DNA from: Bizionia sp.
Lineage (GTDB): Bacteria; Bacteroidota; Bacteroidia; Flavobacteriales; Flavobacteriaceae
Direction: 5' to 3'
NCBI GenBank assembly: GCA_020631395.1
Contig: JAHDHI010000049.1
Location: forward strand, 1-37,685
DNA: 37,685 nucleotides
Positions 8,540 to 17,064 of the stretch are shown here, piece after piece; the stretch's first letter is position 1, and each line of letters begins with the position of its first letter. The translations under genes and the position numbers were made by a program. The notes beneath the pieces were generated by a model. It was not told where the DNA came from, searched no databases, and worked only from the letters and a program-made list of their open reading frames with translations.

Positions 8540-9709
8540 TCACTCAAGTTGAGCTTTTGTATTTGGAATGGTTATTATGAAAGTGGTACCTACATCCACG
8601 GTGCTTTCGATTTCAATTCTACCTCCAAAGGATTCCACTTGGCTTTTCACCAAATACAACCCGACTCCTTCGGAATTGTGGTTGTTGTGAAACGTCCTAT
8701 ACAAGCCAAAGACTTCGTTTCCATACTTATCGAGGTCTATGCCCAAACCATTGTCTTTGACTTTGAGAATTATGTTGTCATCTACAATGGAGGCACTTAA
8801 ATTTATTATGGGACTCCTATCCGGATGCTTGTACTTTATGGCATTGGACAAAAGGTTCTGAATGATGCTTTCCGTATATGCAGGACTAAAATAGATGAAT
8901 AAGTCCTCATTGATGGTGTTTACTATGGTGGTATAGCTATCATTAATGAAAACATCAAGAATCTTGGTCACATTTTCAATGTATTTGACGATATATATCT
9001 TTTCAACACTTATTTCCTTTTTGGACTCAACTGAAACAATTTGATTCAAGTTGGAAATAGTCTTGCTTAGAGATGCAGAAAGTACCTTTAAATAATTTAC
9101 CAACTCCTTTCTGTCGGAATCACTTTCAGATTCATCATAGAATTGCAACAAGCTTTCAAAATTTCCAGAATGCTCTTTCAAGTTATGAGTTACTATATGT
9201 GCGAAATTCTTCAGTTTTTTGTTTTGATTTGTAATGAGATCAAGGGTGTTCTTGAGCTTCTCTTCGTTTTCAACATGTAATGTAATGTCTGTATGTGTAC
9301 CTATGACACGTATCGGATTGCCGTTGGCGTCTCGCTCTATTATTTTTCCTTTGTCGGAAATCCATTTGTAAGTACCATCGTTGCACAGTATGCGGTGTTC
9401 GTTTTCGTAGATGGGGCGAATGCCATTTAAATGATCTTGGAAGTCTTTAAAATACTTTTCCCTGTCATCAGGATGAACTCTGTCATTCCAATCTTGGGAA
9501 TTGGAGCCAAAATGAAAACCTTCTCCTTCTTTGTAACCTAGAATGCGTTTGGACTCTTTTGAAAAAAATACGCGATCTAAATTATTGGTATTGTCCCAAT
9601 CCCAAATACCAATGTTCGAGTTTTCCAATGCAAACTTCCATTTCAGCTTTTCAAACTGCTCAATGTAAGTTTTGTCAACTTCATTTTTCTTTTCTGTAGG
9701 TTGTTCCAT
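8540..9709 (-). CDS. Soluble PAS-domain sensor histidine kinase (copy 2)
   Basis: A 389-residue cytoplasmic sensor kinase built like its downstream neighbour: one PAS_3/PAC domain, the phospho-acceptor motif VTHNLKEHSG, and a HATPase domain with NLLSNAIKYKHP, DNGLGI and GVGLYLV. By eye I count about 68 differences over 389 aligned residues and one four-residue gap. Differences are concentrated in the PAS loop (EGEGFHFGSNSQDW here, DPDDANFNNDSEDW in copy 1). About 66 residues around the acceptor His differ at only two places, so both copies probably signal to the same partner while sensing different inputs. The ATG at 9707-9709 begins MEQPT, the same as copy 1. It follows xerD on the same strand with a gap of 119 bases. 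Confidence 0.88.
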   Translation of the reverse strand: MEQPTEKKNEVDKTYIEQFEKLKWKFALENSNIGIWDWDNTNNLDRVFFSKESKRILGYKEGEGFHFGSNSQDWNDRVHPDDREKYFKDFQDHLNGIRPIYENEHRILCNDGTYKWISDKGKIIERDANGNPIRVIGTHTDITLHVENEEKLKNTLDLITNQNKKLKNFAHIVTHNLKEHSGNFESLLQFYDESESDSDRKELVNYLKVLSASLSKTISNLNQIVSVESKKEISVEKIYIVKYIENVTKILDVFINDSYTTIVNTINEDLFIYFSPAYTESIIQNLLSNAIKYKHPDRSPIINLSASIVDDNIILKVKDNGLGIDLDKYGNEVFGLYRTFHNNHNSEGVGLYLVKSQVESFGGRIEIESTVDVGTTFIITIPNTKAQLE

Positions 9710-9828
9710 GTATAATTAGCACATTTATGGAGGGAATAGGTAAAACTATTTAAACCACTATAATTTGCATTTTTTTTTGGTGTTATGCGATAGTAATGGA
9801 TTAAATGTGTATAAAATACGATTAACGG

Positions 9829-10725
9829 TTATTTTCTGGGGTGAAAATTGTGTATAACATCTTTTAGATGGCTTTTGTCCACATGCATGTAAATTTCTGT
9901 GGTAGTGATGCTTTCATGACCTAGCATTAACTGTATGGCTCTCAAATCCGCGCCATTTTCCAATAAATGTGTAGCAAATGAATGTCTGAAAGTATGTGGT
10001 GAAACAACCTTGTCCAGTTTGATTTTTACTGCCAATTGCTTGATTATTGTAAAGATCATTGCCCTAGTCAATTGTTTGCCTCTTCTGTTCAAGAACAAGG
10101 TGTCTTTGAACTCTTCCTTTATGATCATATGGTTTCTTACTTCTGTTCTATAGATGTCAATGTACTTTTGAGTGGTTTCCACTATGGGCACAAAGCGTTG
10201 CTTGTCTCCTTTGCCTGTAACCTTTATAAAACCTTCTTCAAAGAACAAGTCGGATATTTTAAGGTGTGTTAGCTCGCTAACACGTAAGCCACAACCATAC
10301 AACAGCTCCAATATGGCTCTATTGCGCTCTCCTTGTGGGTGGCTTAAATCTATGGCTTTGATTAGATCGTTGATTTCGTTCTCGCTCAAGGTGTCCGGTA
10401 GCTTTCTTCCTATTTTTGGAGATTCAATCGTGTCCAATGGATTTGTGTCTCGATAATCTTCAAAAACCAAGTAGTTGAAGAACCCTTTCAAACCGGATAT
10501 TATTCTGGATTGCGTTCTTGCATTTACAATGGAAGCAATGGTATATACAAATTGTTGAATCGTTTCTTTGGTAATGGATATGGGAGAGGAATCAATGTCG
10601 TGATCTTCTATGTAAGATATTAGTTTTTTTACATCAAAACTATAGTTGTCTATAGAGTTTTGAGATAGTCCTCGCTCTATTTTAAGGTAAAATTCATAAT
10701 CTTTAAGGGCGTTTCTCCATTTCAT
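9829..10725 (-). CDS. xerD: Tyrosine recombinase XerD
   Basis: A site-specific recombinase that resolves chromosome dimers at dif together with XerC. The N-terminal SAM-like core-binding domain (about 1-90) is followed by the catalytic domain with a complete set of residues: R148 (GCGLRVSELT), K172 (GKGDKQR), H244 and R247 (HTFRHSFATHLLENGA), H270 (LGHESITTTEIY) and the nucleophile Y279. The length, 298 residues, is exactly that of the housekeeping Xer proteins. No integrative element borders are seen, so this is the chromosomal recombinase rather than an integrase. Its last codons are duplicated at 8509-8520 as part of the kinase tandem repeat. Confidence 0.92.
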   Translation of the reverse strand: MKWRNALKDYEFYLKIERGLSQNSIDNYSFDVKKLISYIEDHDIDSSPISITKETIQQFVYTIASIVNARTQSRIISGLKGFFNYLVFEDYRDTNPLDTIESPKIGRKLPDTLSENEINDLIKAIDLSHPQGERNRAILELLYGCGLRVSELTHLKISDLFFEEGFIKVTGKGDKQRFVPIVETTQKYIDIYRTEVRNHMIIKEEFKDTLFLNRRGKQLTRAMIFTIIKQLAVKIKLDKVVSPHTFRHSFATHLLENGADLRAIQLMLGHESITTTEIYMHVDKSHLKDVIHNFHPRK

Positions 10726-10729
10726 ACAA

Positions 10730-10737
10730 CAAATATA
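10730..10737 (-). promoter_or_regulatory. Candidate -7 element for xerD
   Basis: On the minus strand TATATTTG matches TAnnTTTG exactly, only 4 bases before the xerD ATG. Transcription would start at or next to the start codon, so the mRNA would be nearly leaderless. At the right distance upstream TTTC stands in for TTTG. Confidence 0.4.
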
Positions 10738-10906
10738 TCACTTAATTGAAAGATTTGAAATCATACTTGAGATATGTCCTTGAATTTCTATTTGGAGGCA
10801 TAATTTCATCTTTTTTAAATAAAATTATCTATTTGTAGAAACATGGCAAGACTATTGATAAGAGAAAACCTTATATATCATCAATTAATTAAAAACGATT
10901 TAAATT

Positions 10907-11446
10907 ATGAAAAAATTACTATTTGTAGCTGCATTTGCAGTTTTGGGACTAACAATGGCAAATGCACAAAAAAATGTTATCAAAGTGAATCCTTTCGGTT
11001 TGATCTTCGGTTCGGCAGAACTATCTTATGAAAGAGCTATATCTGAAAAAGGAGCTTTTGAAATTTCGGCAGCCTATACTAGAATAGATGCCACATTCAA
11101 TAATTCTTCGGAAGAAGCTAGTATCAGTGGGGTTGGTGCAGAGGCTAAGTACAAGTTCTACTTTTCTTCGGTGAACGATGCACCAAGGGGGTGGTATGCA
11201 GCTCCTTTGGCCAATTTTTACTCGATTACAGGAAAAGAGGGATCCTCAAAAGGAAAGGTCAATACCGTTGGTGGTGGAGCAGTAGCTGGTTATCAATGGG
11301 TATTTGGGGGAGGAAACACTGGTTTTGCCTTGGATTTGAATCTTGGAGCACAGTATCTTTCCGTATCGACGTCTGGAGACATCAATGGGACTTCCATAGA
11401 TGGAATAATACCTAGACTAGGAGTCTCTTTGGGGTATGCCTTCTAG
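10907..11446 (+). CDS. Outer-membrane beta-barrel protein (DUF3575-like)
   Basis: A 179-residue exported protein. A signal peptide of 20 residues ends at ANA/Q. The mature part alternates hydrophobic and polar residues in about eight strands rich in Gly and aromatic residues (for example GAFEISAAYTRID, AVAGYQWVFGGG, PRLGVSLGYAF) and ends in Phe, the signal read by the BAM insertion machinery. This is the pattern of small eight-stranded barrels; the start KVNPFGLIFGSAELSYERAI suggests DUF3575. The function is unknown. The gene stands alone, with a long A/T-rich leader and a strong terminator 17 bases after its stop. Confidence 0.8.
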   Translation: MKKLLFVAAFAVLGLTMANAQKNVIKVNPFGLIFGSAELSYERAISEKGAFEISAAYTRIDATFNNSSEEASISGVGAEAKYKFYFSSVNDAPRGWYAAPLANFYSITGKEGSSKGKVNTVGGGAVAGYQWVFGGGNTGFALDLNLGAQYLSVSTSGDINGTSIDGIIPRLGVSLGYAF

Positions 11447-11463
11447 TAAAACGACATGACATA

Positions 11464-11497
11464 AAAAAAAGCCGAGACAACCGTCTCGGCTTTTCTT
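11464..11497 (+). terminator. Terminator of the barrel gene
   Basis: An A run, then GCCGAGAC (11471-11478), loop AACC, GTCTCGGC (11483-11490) and a T-rich tail. The 8-bp stem is perfect. Confidence 0.9.
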
Positions 11498-11798
11498 TTT
11501 AATATAGTGAAATTCTTTCCATTTTCTTTGTTATTACAAATAAATCAACAATAAGTGTGATTAGATGTCACAAATGATGGTAGAATCTCAAAAATCTGAT
11601 CGATAACAAGGCGTATGTTCATAAAAGCTAAGAATATAGTGAGGATAATTGATTTCATTCATAGCCCTTCAATACTAATTTTAGAGAACTAATTCGTTTG
11701 AATAGTATATTTCTTTGCGTTTTTTGTTTGTTTTTGAGTAATTAAATTGTTGATTTTTAACATATTGCAAAATTTAACGTTATTTTTTTCTTTTTTTC
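11498..11798. other. Intergenic region with no recognised feature
   Basis: A/T-rich stretch between the terminator and the next promoter. I found no ORF with coding character, no stable hairpin and no close match to the promoter consensus on either strand. Confidence 0.5.
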
Positions 11799-11829
11799 TT
11801 GTTAGAACTAAAAACACAGTGTACTTTTG
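11799..11829 (+). promoter_or_regulatory. Strong promoter of the second barrel gene
   Basis: TTG at 11799-11801, 20 bases, then TACTTTTG at 11822-11829. Both elements and the spacing fit the Bacteroidetes consensus. The predicted start near 11835 gives a leader of about 27 bases rich in A, usual for highly expressed genes here. Confidence 0.72.
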
Positions 11830-11861
11830 CCCGCTCAAATAACTAAAAACTTTGATCAATT

Positions 11862-12452
11862 ATGAAAAAATTATTATTCGCTGCAATAGCAGTATTGGGA
11901 TTAACTAACGTTAATGCACAAGAAGAAAACGTTACAACTGGAGGTTTTGAGCAAGGAGATCTTTATGTAAGTGGTACTGTTGGTTACAATAGCTTTTCTC
12001 AAGGAGATGCAGATAGCAACGCTCTTACTTTCTCTCCTACGGCTGGATACTTTGTTAGCGATAACATTGCAGTTGAATTAGGATTGACTATTGGTTCTGG
12101 TGAAGACACTGCTAAAACAAAGACTTCTTCTTTCGGAGGTTCTTTGGGAGCAACTTATTTCTTTACTCCAGCAGATCAATTTTCTTTCACACTAGGTGCT
12201 GGTGTTGCTTACACTAACGCTAAAGTTAACCCTGATGGAGAAGACAATGACACAAAATGGAATAACTTGGCAGTTGTAGTAGCTCCAGGTGTAAACTATT
12301 TCGTATCTGACTGTTTTGCTTTGAGAGCTTCAATAGGAGCTTTGTCTTACACAAGCAACAAAGCTGACGTTGATGGTGCAGAAGCAGCTAACAACTTTGG
12401 AATAAACTTGGATTTGTCTGATATCAATTTTGGAATTACCTACAAATTCTAA
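11862..12452 (+). CDS. Outer-membrane beta-barrel protein, probably highly expressed
   Basis: A 196-residue exported barrel. The signal peptide (MKKLLFAAIAVLGLTNVNAQ) closely resembles that of the barrel gene at 10907. The mature protein has alternating strands with many Gly, Thr and aromatic residues (GDLYVSGTVGYNSF, FTLGAGVAYTNAKV, INFGITYKF) and ends in Phe. It resembles OmpW/OmpX-sized porin-like barrels of Bacteroidetes. Codon use leans to GCT, GTT, GGT, ACT and TCT more than its neighbours, which together with the consensus promoter and perfect terminator suggests high expression. The ligand or function is unknown. Confidence 0.82.
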   Translation: MKKLLFAAIAVLGLTNVNAQEENVTTGGFEQGDLYVSGTVGYNSFSQGDADSNALTFSPTAGYFVSDNIAVELGLTIGSGEDTAKTKTSSFGGSLGATYFFTPADQFSFTLGAGVAYTNAKVNPDGEDNDTKWNNLAVVVAPGVNYFVSDCFALRASIGALSYTSNKADVDGAEAANNFGINLDLSDINFGITYKF

Positions 12453-12474
12453 TTTGTATTACTACAATTAACAT

Positions 12475-12508
12475 AAAAAAAGCCGAAGCATATGCTTCGG
12501 CTTTTTTT
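12475..12508. terminator. Perfect-palindrome terminator, bidirectional
   Basis: AAAAAAA, then the 20-base perfect palindrome GCCGAAGCATATGCTTCGGC at 12482-12501, then TTTTTTT. It ends the barrel transcript and could also stop transcription arriving from rsmD on the minus strand. Confidence 0.92.
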
Positions 12509-12653
12509 ATGTAACAAATTATATATCTATAGGAAATAGTTTAAAAGCATAATGATAAGTCATCTATGGTTTTATTCAAATAGAAAAAGTTGTCAATAAC
12601 TAGACGACCTTTTTCTTTATTCTCTGTGTTTTATGTAGTGTTAGTATCTTGTT

Positions 12654-13196
12654 CTAGCTTTCCATTTCAAAAAAACTAAACGTATTTCCTCCATAGCTTT
12701 TGGAGTGGCTATAATGGGGAATATGAGATAAGTCAGTATGCTTGGAGTGTTCTAGTATCAAAAGTCCATCTGCTTCCAATAGATCGTTTTTAAAGACCAG
12801 TGTTGGAATTTTTTCAAAGAGTTCCACGGGGAAATCATAAGGTGGATCTGCAAAGATTATGGAAGCCTTTAAAGATGTTTTCTCCAAAAACTTGAATACA
12901 TCGCTCTTTATGGTTTGAATTGGCATGTCGAAGCTCTCTGCTGTTTCATTTATGAATTTTATGCAACCAAAATTTTGATCCACACAAGTAATTTGTTCTG
13001 TACCTCGAGAAGCAAATTCGTAGCTTATGTTGCCAGTTCCGGCAAACAAGTCCAAAACAGAAATTTCATCAAAGTAATACTGGTTGTTTAAAATATTGAA
13101 CAACGATTCCTTTGCAATGTCCGTAGTGGGACGTACTGGTAGTTTTTTTGGAGCAGTAATTCTTCTGCCTTTGTACTTTCCTGATACAATACGCAT
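12654..13196 (-). CDS. rsmD: 16S rRNA (guanine966-N2)-methyltransferase RsmD
   Basis: An SAM-dependent methyltransferase that modifies G966 of 16S rRNA. It begins with the family signature MRIVSGKYKGRRI. VRPTTDIAKESLFNIL follows, then the SAM motif LDLFAGTGN (48-56) and the N6/N2-methyltransferase motif DPPY (117-120). The length, 180 residues, is normal. Its ATG overlaps the stop of the upstream DUF3822 gene by one base (TAATG), implying translational coupling. It is the last gene of a three-gene minus-strand operon. Confidence 0.93.
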   Translation of the reverse strand: MRIVSGKYKGRRITAPKKLPVRPTTDIAKESLFNILNNQYYFDEISVLDLFAGTGNISYEFASRGTEQITCVDQNFGCIKFINETAESFDMPIQTIKSDVFKFLEKTSLKASIIFADPPYDFPVELFEKIPTLVFKNDLLEADGLLILEHSKHTDLSHIPHYSHSKSYGGNTFSFFEMES

Positions 13197-14017
13197 TATA
13201 AACTTTTTATTAGGGTGAAATCCGAATGATTGCCTTCTGGTTTTTCGGTAAATGAATAAGAGTCAAAACGATTGCCAAAACCAACGTCTCTAATGTATTT
13301 GTACAAGATGTCGTATAGAGCATCATCCTTTCGTATGGCTCCAAGAAGTATCAATGGTATGGTTTCCGGATTGAACTGTAATTGTTCTATCGTAAACAAC
13401 ACATAATAGATGAAATCTTCTGCCGTATTGTAAGTAAAACTATTGTAGAGTAGGAGTTTGCCTTTATCAATTGCAATTATTTCAAAATGAGCCTTGAACA
13501 CATTTACATATAACTTGGAGTCATTGGAATGTTTTTCGATCTTCAAGAGCTGTTCTATCAATATGGTAGAGAAATGCTTGTATGTAAAACTACCAAAGAC
13601 TTCGTATATGTGGTTGTTTATGTTTACATAGGGAACATAGATGTTTACCGTGTCGTTAATTGCTATGTCATCAAAAGTGATAAAATCGGTTTTTAAGATT
13701 TTAGCATTCAACTTCAAATAATCGGCAATGGTATTTTCATCAAACAAGGCTTTTGGTACGAGGGTGGACAACTCATTGACATGTACAACAGTCACTTTGT
13801 CATAAGTGGGTTCTGTTATGCTTTCCGTATTGAGAAAATGCTTTAAGGTATCCAAAAGCTCGAAAGGGGTTTGCCTTTTTTCCAATTCGAAATGTTTCAA
13901 TGTGTCAATCGTATTCGTTTCGGAATTTAGAATACAAAAAGAAAGTCCATTCAAACTAAGTTGAATGGACAATTCCAAGTTGGATAAATCTTGTATAGAA
14001 TTATTTTTTAGTGTCAT
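13196..14017 (-). CDS. DUF3822 family protein
   Basis: A 273-residue protein of unknown function from a family found mainly in Bacteroidetes, commonly beside rsmD. No signal peptide or membrane helix is seen. Sequence such as LSNLELSIQLSLNGLSFCIL, then LYVNVFKAHFEIIAIDKGKLLLYNSFTY and FIYYVLFTIEQLQF resembles the ASKHA (actin/hexokinase-like) fold seen in PilM-type proteins; that is an inference from pattern. An earlier in-frame ATG at 14038 would add 7 residues (MVTGQNY), but the ATG at 14017 gives the smaller overlap with the upstream gene (17 bases), so I chose it. The 3' end overlaps rsmD by one base. Confidence 0.75.
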   Translation of the reverse strand: MTLKNNSIQDLSNLELSIQLSLNGLSFCILNSETNTIDTLKHFELEKRQTPFELLDTLKHFLNTESITEPTYDKVTVVHVNELSTLVPKALFDENTIADYLKLNAKILKTDFITFDDIAINDTVNIYVPYVNINNHIYEVFGSFTYKHFSTILIEQLLKIEKHSNDSKLYVNVFKAHFEIIAIDKGKLLLYNSFTYNTAEDFIYYVLFTIEQLQFNPETIPLILLGAIRKDDALYDILYKYIRDVGFGNRFDSYSFTEKPEGNHSDFTLIKSL

Positions 14018-14744
14018 ATAGTTTTGGCCAGTTACCATTCGTCTTCACTTCTTCCAAAGATCCAACTCGTATGGCATCACCATTAATCTCATCTACTGAT
14101 AGTGCTTGGTTCTCTTCAGTCACATAATCCTTCTCTTGATCGTGCAAAACATCTTTTTTAAGAACAAAAGCTTCAAAAACTGGAATTTTATCATCATCAT
14201 CATCTCCAATTTTTCCTGCATTCATCGTAAACTCGAAATTCTCTTTTGCAAAAGGAACAAATCTCATTTTTTTGTAGCGATCTGAAGATTTGAACAAAGA
14301 GTCTCTTACACCTACAAAAGATAGCGTGTCAAGGATTACTTTTTCATCGAAGTGCTCTATGCCCCCATATAATTTTGTCTTCTCCTCATTCAAAATCGTA
14401 GTATCTCTACGCTCGACAATGGCAAATTTTCCTGTTTCAATAAAACGGACGAGACTATCGTGGTTGTTCGTGTACTTGCCATTAACTTCTCTGTAAGCCA
14501 ATTGCGCATCACGAATGTCTACCAAATTCTCAATGACTTTAGCATAACGTTTTTCTTTTACTTTTTTGAATAAAATAGGGTTATATACAGACATGAATGT
14601 TTGGTATCCTAAAAACCCAATCAATACCCAAAGTGCTATGGTTAAAAAAGGTTTGAATTTTGCAGGTATGAACTTGTCAATAAGCCAAACTAACCCAATA
14701 GTAAGTAATATTACAGCAACTGCAATAAGAATAAATGTTATCAT
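14001..14744 (-). CDS. Two-helix inner-membrane protein of unknown function
   Basis: A 247-residue protein with two N-terminal membrane helices (about 3-24 and 32-52). A soluble part starts KVKEKRYAKVIENLVDIRDAQLAYREVNGKYTNN. That segment resembles the helix after the membrane anchor in pseudopilin-like proteins, but there is no prepilin peptidase site. A run of five Asp (GDDDDDK, about residue 180) is coded by a short GAT repeat. It is the first gene of the operon with DUF3822 and rsmD and overlaps the former by 17 bases. I do not recognise a named family. Confidence 0.72.
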   Translation of the reverse strand: MITFILIAVAVILLTIGLVWLIDKFIPAKFKPFLTIALWVLIGFLGYQTFMSVYNPILFKKVKEKRYAKVIENLVDIRDAQLAYREVNGKYTNNHDSLVRFIETGKFAIVERRDTTILNEEKTKLYGGIEHFDEKVILDTLSFVGVRDSLFKSSDRYKKMRFVPFAKENFEFTMNAGKIGDDDDDKIPVFEAFVLKKDVLHDQEKDYVTEENQALSVDEINGDAIRVGSLEEVKTNGNWPKLYDTKK

Positions 14745-14777
14745 AGTAATTTATTAAATTTAATTAAAGGTCCTTCG

Positions 14778-14785
14778 CAAATCTA
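14778..14785 (-). promoter_or_regulatory. Candidate -7 element for the operon ending in rsmD
   Basis: TAGATTTG on the minus strand matches TAnnTTTG exactly, 33 bases before the ATG at 14744. The TTG element is poor. Confidence 0.42.
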
Positions 14786-14830
14786 CAATTTTTTTTTATT
14801 CGCTAAAGCCTATGAGAGTAAAAATCATTA

Positions 14831-14838
14831 TATCTTTG
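14831..14838 (+). promoter_or_regulatory. Candidate -7 element for the helicase gene
   Basis: TATCTTTG matches TAnnTTTG exactly, 19 bases before the ATG at 14858. No TTG at the expected spacing. It is divergent from the element at 14778-14785. Confidence 0.42.
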
Positions 14839-14857
14839 AATAAAAGTTTTAAAACGA

Positions 14858-16294
14858 ATGTCATTAAAGACCAAATCTGAATTTTATTCCATTATAAAAC
14901 AGCAATTTCCGTTTAATCCCACTGCAAAACAAGATATTTTGTTGTTGCAACTTTCAGAATTTATTTTTGATGACAACAAAAATGGCTTGTATTTGTTGAA
15001 AGGATATGCAGGTACTGGAAAAACAACCATTATTGGAACTTTTGTGAACAATTTGTGGAAAGCTAAGGTGAGCGCCGTTTTGATGGCTCCAACTGGTCGT
15101 GCAGCAAAGGTCATTTCCAATTATTCGGGAAAGGAGGCATTTACGATTCACAAGAAAATATATTTTCCCAAGAAGGAAAGAGGTGGAGGGGTAAAGTTTG
15201 TCTTGCAACCCAACAAGCACAAAAACACCATTTTCATAGTAGATGAGGCTTCAATGATACCGGATACACCAGGAGATTCAAAGTTGTTTGAAAATGGATC
15301 CTTGTTGGACGATTTGATGCAATATGTCTATTCCGGACACAAGTGCAAGTTGTTGTTAATAGGGGATACAGCCCAATTGCCTCCTGTAAAACTGGAATTG
15401 AGTCCTGCTCTGGATGAAAACACATTGAGTTTAAATTATGACAAGTCCGTAACTAGAATGGAATTGGACGAAGTGATGCGTCAAGGCCTAGATTCCGGTA
15501 TTTTGGAAAATGCGACAGAATTGAGAGAAGCGCTATCCAGTGGATTCTATGATAGTTTTAAATTCAACCTTCTTGGATTTAAAGACATTGTTCGATTAAT
15601 TGATGGACACGACATCATCGATGCCATCAATGATGCCTATTCCACACTTGGCAATGAGGAAATGGCTCTAATAGTAAGGAGTAACAAAAGAGCCAATTTG
15701 TACAATCAACAAATAAGAAGCCGAATTCTATTCAACGAAAACGAACTGTCTGCAGGAGATTACCTAATGGTTGTCAAAAACAATTATTTTTGGATAAAAC
15801 CAACTACTGAAGCTGGATTTATTGCCAACGGGGACATCATTGAGGTATTAGAAATCTTTAGCATTCAAGAACTATATGGTTTTCGATTTGCAGAAGTAAA
15901 GGTAAGAATGGTGGATTATCCAAAAATGAGGCCTTTCGAAACCGTATTGCTATTGGACACCATTTCTGCCGAAACCCCATCGTTGCCTTATGAGGAATCC
16001 AATCGCCTTTATCAGGAAGTGCAAAAGGATTATGAGGATGAGACCAGCAACTACAAGAAATTTCTAAAGATAAAGGGGAACAAGCATTTCAATGCCTTGC
16101 AAGTCAAGTTTTCCTATGCCATAACATGTCATAAATCACAAGGGGGACAATGGCATACCGTTTTTGTGGAACAACCTTATTTGCCAAATGGAATTGACAA
16201 GGACTATTTGCGTTGGTTGTACACAGCAGTTACCAGAGCCAAGGAAAAGTTATATCTCATAGGTTTCAAAAATGATTTTTTTATCGAAGAATGA
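14858..16294 (+). CDS. RecD-like superfamily 1 DNA helicase
   Basis: A 478-residue ATP-dependent helicase of the RecD/Pif1-like branch of superfamily 1, likely 5'-3'. Motif I is GYAGTGKTT (49-57) and motif Ia covers MAPTGRAAKVI. Motif II is DEAS (129-132), motif III GDTAQLPPV, and motifs V/VI CHKSQGGQW (424-432) and YTAVTRAKEKLY (455-466). There is no RecB/RecC neighbour and no N-terminal RecD extension, so it is a stand-alone helicase, often annotated as an AAA ATPase or ATP-dependent endonuclease in Flavobacteriia. The ATG at 14858 follows the promoter motif closely. Its role in repair or replication is inferred. Confidence 0.9.
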   Translation: MSLKTKSEFYSIIKQQFPFNPTAKQDILLLQLSEFIFDDNKNGLYLLKGYAGTGKTTIIGTFVNNLWKAKVSAVLMAPTGRAAKVISNYSGKEAFTIHKKIYFPKKERGGGVKFVLQPNKHKNTIFIVDEASMIPDTPGDSKLFENGSLLDDLMQYVYSGHKCKLLLIGDTAQLPPVKLELSPALDENTLSLNYDKSVTRMELDEVMRQGLDSGILENATELREALSSGFYDSFKFNLLGFKDIVRLIDGHDIIDAINDAYSTLGNEEMALIVRSNKRANLYNQQIRSRILFNENELSAGDYLMVVKNNYFWIKPTTEAGFIANGDIIEVLEIFSIQELYGFRFAEVKVRMVDYPKMRPFETVLLLDTISAETPSLPYEESNRLYQEVQKDYEDETSNYKKFLKIKGNKHFNALQVKFSYAITCHKSQGGQWHTVFVEQPYLPNGIDKDYLRWLYTAVTRAKEKLYLIGFKNDFFIEE

Positions 16295-16378
16295 CAAATG
16301 AGGGCGAACATATGTGACTTGTCGTAAAAACCATTATGCAATATCCTAACGTATGTTAATGGTGGAGTTAAATTTTGT

Positions 16379-16386
16379 TAACTTTG
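16379..16386 (+). promoter_or_regulatory. Candidate -7 element for the DUF4126 gene
   Basis: TAACTTTG is identical to the -7 element before the zapA group. It lies 62 bases before the ATG at 16449. The upstream TTG is weak. Confidence 0.42.
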
Positions 16387-16448
16387 GAGTACAATGACAT
16401 TAACCAAATTACATCTTCTTTCAAGAAGGAGAGATACAAAATTGAAGA

Positions 16449-17015
16449 ATGGGTGCAGAAACAGTAATAAGCATATGTTTGGGAATAGGTTTGGCAGCTT
16501 CAGTAGGATTTAGGGTTTTTGTACCATTGTTTGTGTTGAGTCTTGCATCATACACCGGAGTTTGGGAGCTCAATGAATCTTGGGAATGGGTCGGAAGCCT
16601 AACGGCATTGTTGATCCTTGGAGTAGCCACGATCGTTGAAATCTTTGCATATTACATTCCTTACGTAGACAATGTACTGGATTCCATTGCCATTCCCTTG
16701 GCGGGAATTGCAGGCACGGCAGTAATGGTGTCCACCGTAGCCGATTTGAGCCCCGTTGTCACTTGGGCTTTGGCCATAATAGCAGGAGGAGGTACAGCAG
16801 CTGCAGTGGCTAGTTCCTCTGGAATTACCCGTTTGGCATCTACCACGACTACAGGAGGGATTGCAAACCCAGTAGTATCGACAGTGGAAACCATCACATC
16901 GATTGCCATGTCCATGATTTCCGTGTTTTTGCCATATGTTGCCATTGTTTTGGCAATCCTCATATTATATGTGATTTTTAGAATTTATCGAAAGTTTAAA
17001 TCCAGTAGCGCTTGA
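16449..17015 (+). CDS. DUF4126 integral membrane protein
   Basis: A 188-residue hydrophobic protein of the DUF4126 family. Several membrane segments are visible (about 5-30, 48-68, 80-118 and 145-178), with Gly/Ala-rich stretches (AIIAGGGTAAAVASSSGITR). The start MGAETVISICLGIGLAASVGFRVFVPLF is typical, including GFR-x-F-x-P in the first helix. It ends in a short basic tail, RIYRKFKSSSA, that should face the cytoplasm. Function is unknown. kdsB follows by 50 bases but has its own promoter. Confidence 0.83.
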   Translation: MGAETVISICLGIGLAASVGFRVFVPLFVLSLASYTGVWELNESWEWVGSLTALLILGVATIVEIFAYYIPYVDNVLDSIAIPLAGIAGTAVMVSTVADLSPVVTWALAIIAGGGTAAAVASSSGITRLASTTTTGGIANPVVSTVETITSIAMSMISVFLPYVAIVLAILILYVIFRIYRKFKSSSA

Positions 17016-17041
17016 ATTCTCTTTTAAAAACTATATTTTTG
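17012..17041 (+). promoter_or_regulatory. Promoter of the kdsB operon
   Basis: TTG at 17012-17014, 19 bases, then TATTTTTG at 17034-17041. A good match in both elements and spacing. The TTG lies at the stop codon of the DUF4126 gene, and the start near 17047 leaves a leader of about 18 bases. Confidence 0.65.
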
Positions 17042-17064
17042 AAAAATAAATGCCTTTGTCATAA

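Larger units (their letters stand above)
7213..9835 (-). repeat. Tandem duplication of a kinase unit including leader and xerD tail
   Basis: Two head-to-tail units, about 7213-8520 and 8540-9835, each hold a leader and a kinase gene. The 12-base string AACGGTTATTTT occurs at 9824-9835, across the stop codon of xerD, and again at 8509-8520, upstream of copy 1. TGCAAATTATAGT just before both genes and a similar A-rich leader are also shared. The duplication therefore appears to have copied everything from the last codons of xerD through the kinase. Confidence 0.75.

Noticed and set aside
9829-10725. Mobile-element integrase with attachment sites
   Set aside because: The recombinase has the length and motifs of housekeeping XerD, and no tRNA, direct repeats or cargo genes lie beside it.
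10843-11031. 62-codon frame overlapping the start of the barrel gene, possible leader ORF
   Set aside because: It runs out of frame through the signal peptide of the barrel protein and its sequence shows no protein character; the ATG is probably chance.
14188-14206. ATC/GAT microsatellite
   Set aside because: It encodes five Asp in a real gene and is too short to be called a repeat locus or a phase-variation tract with confidence.
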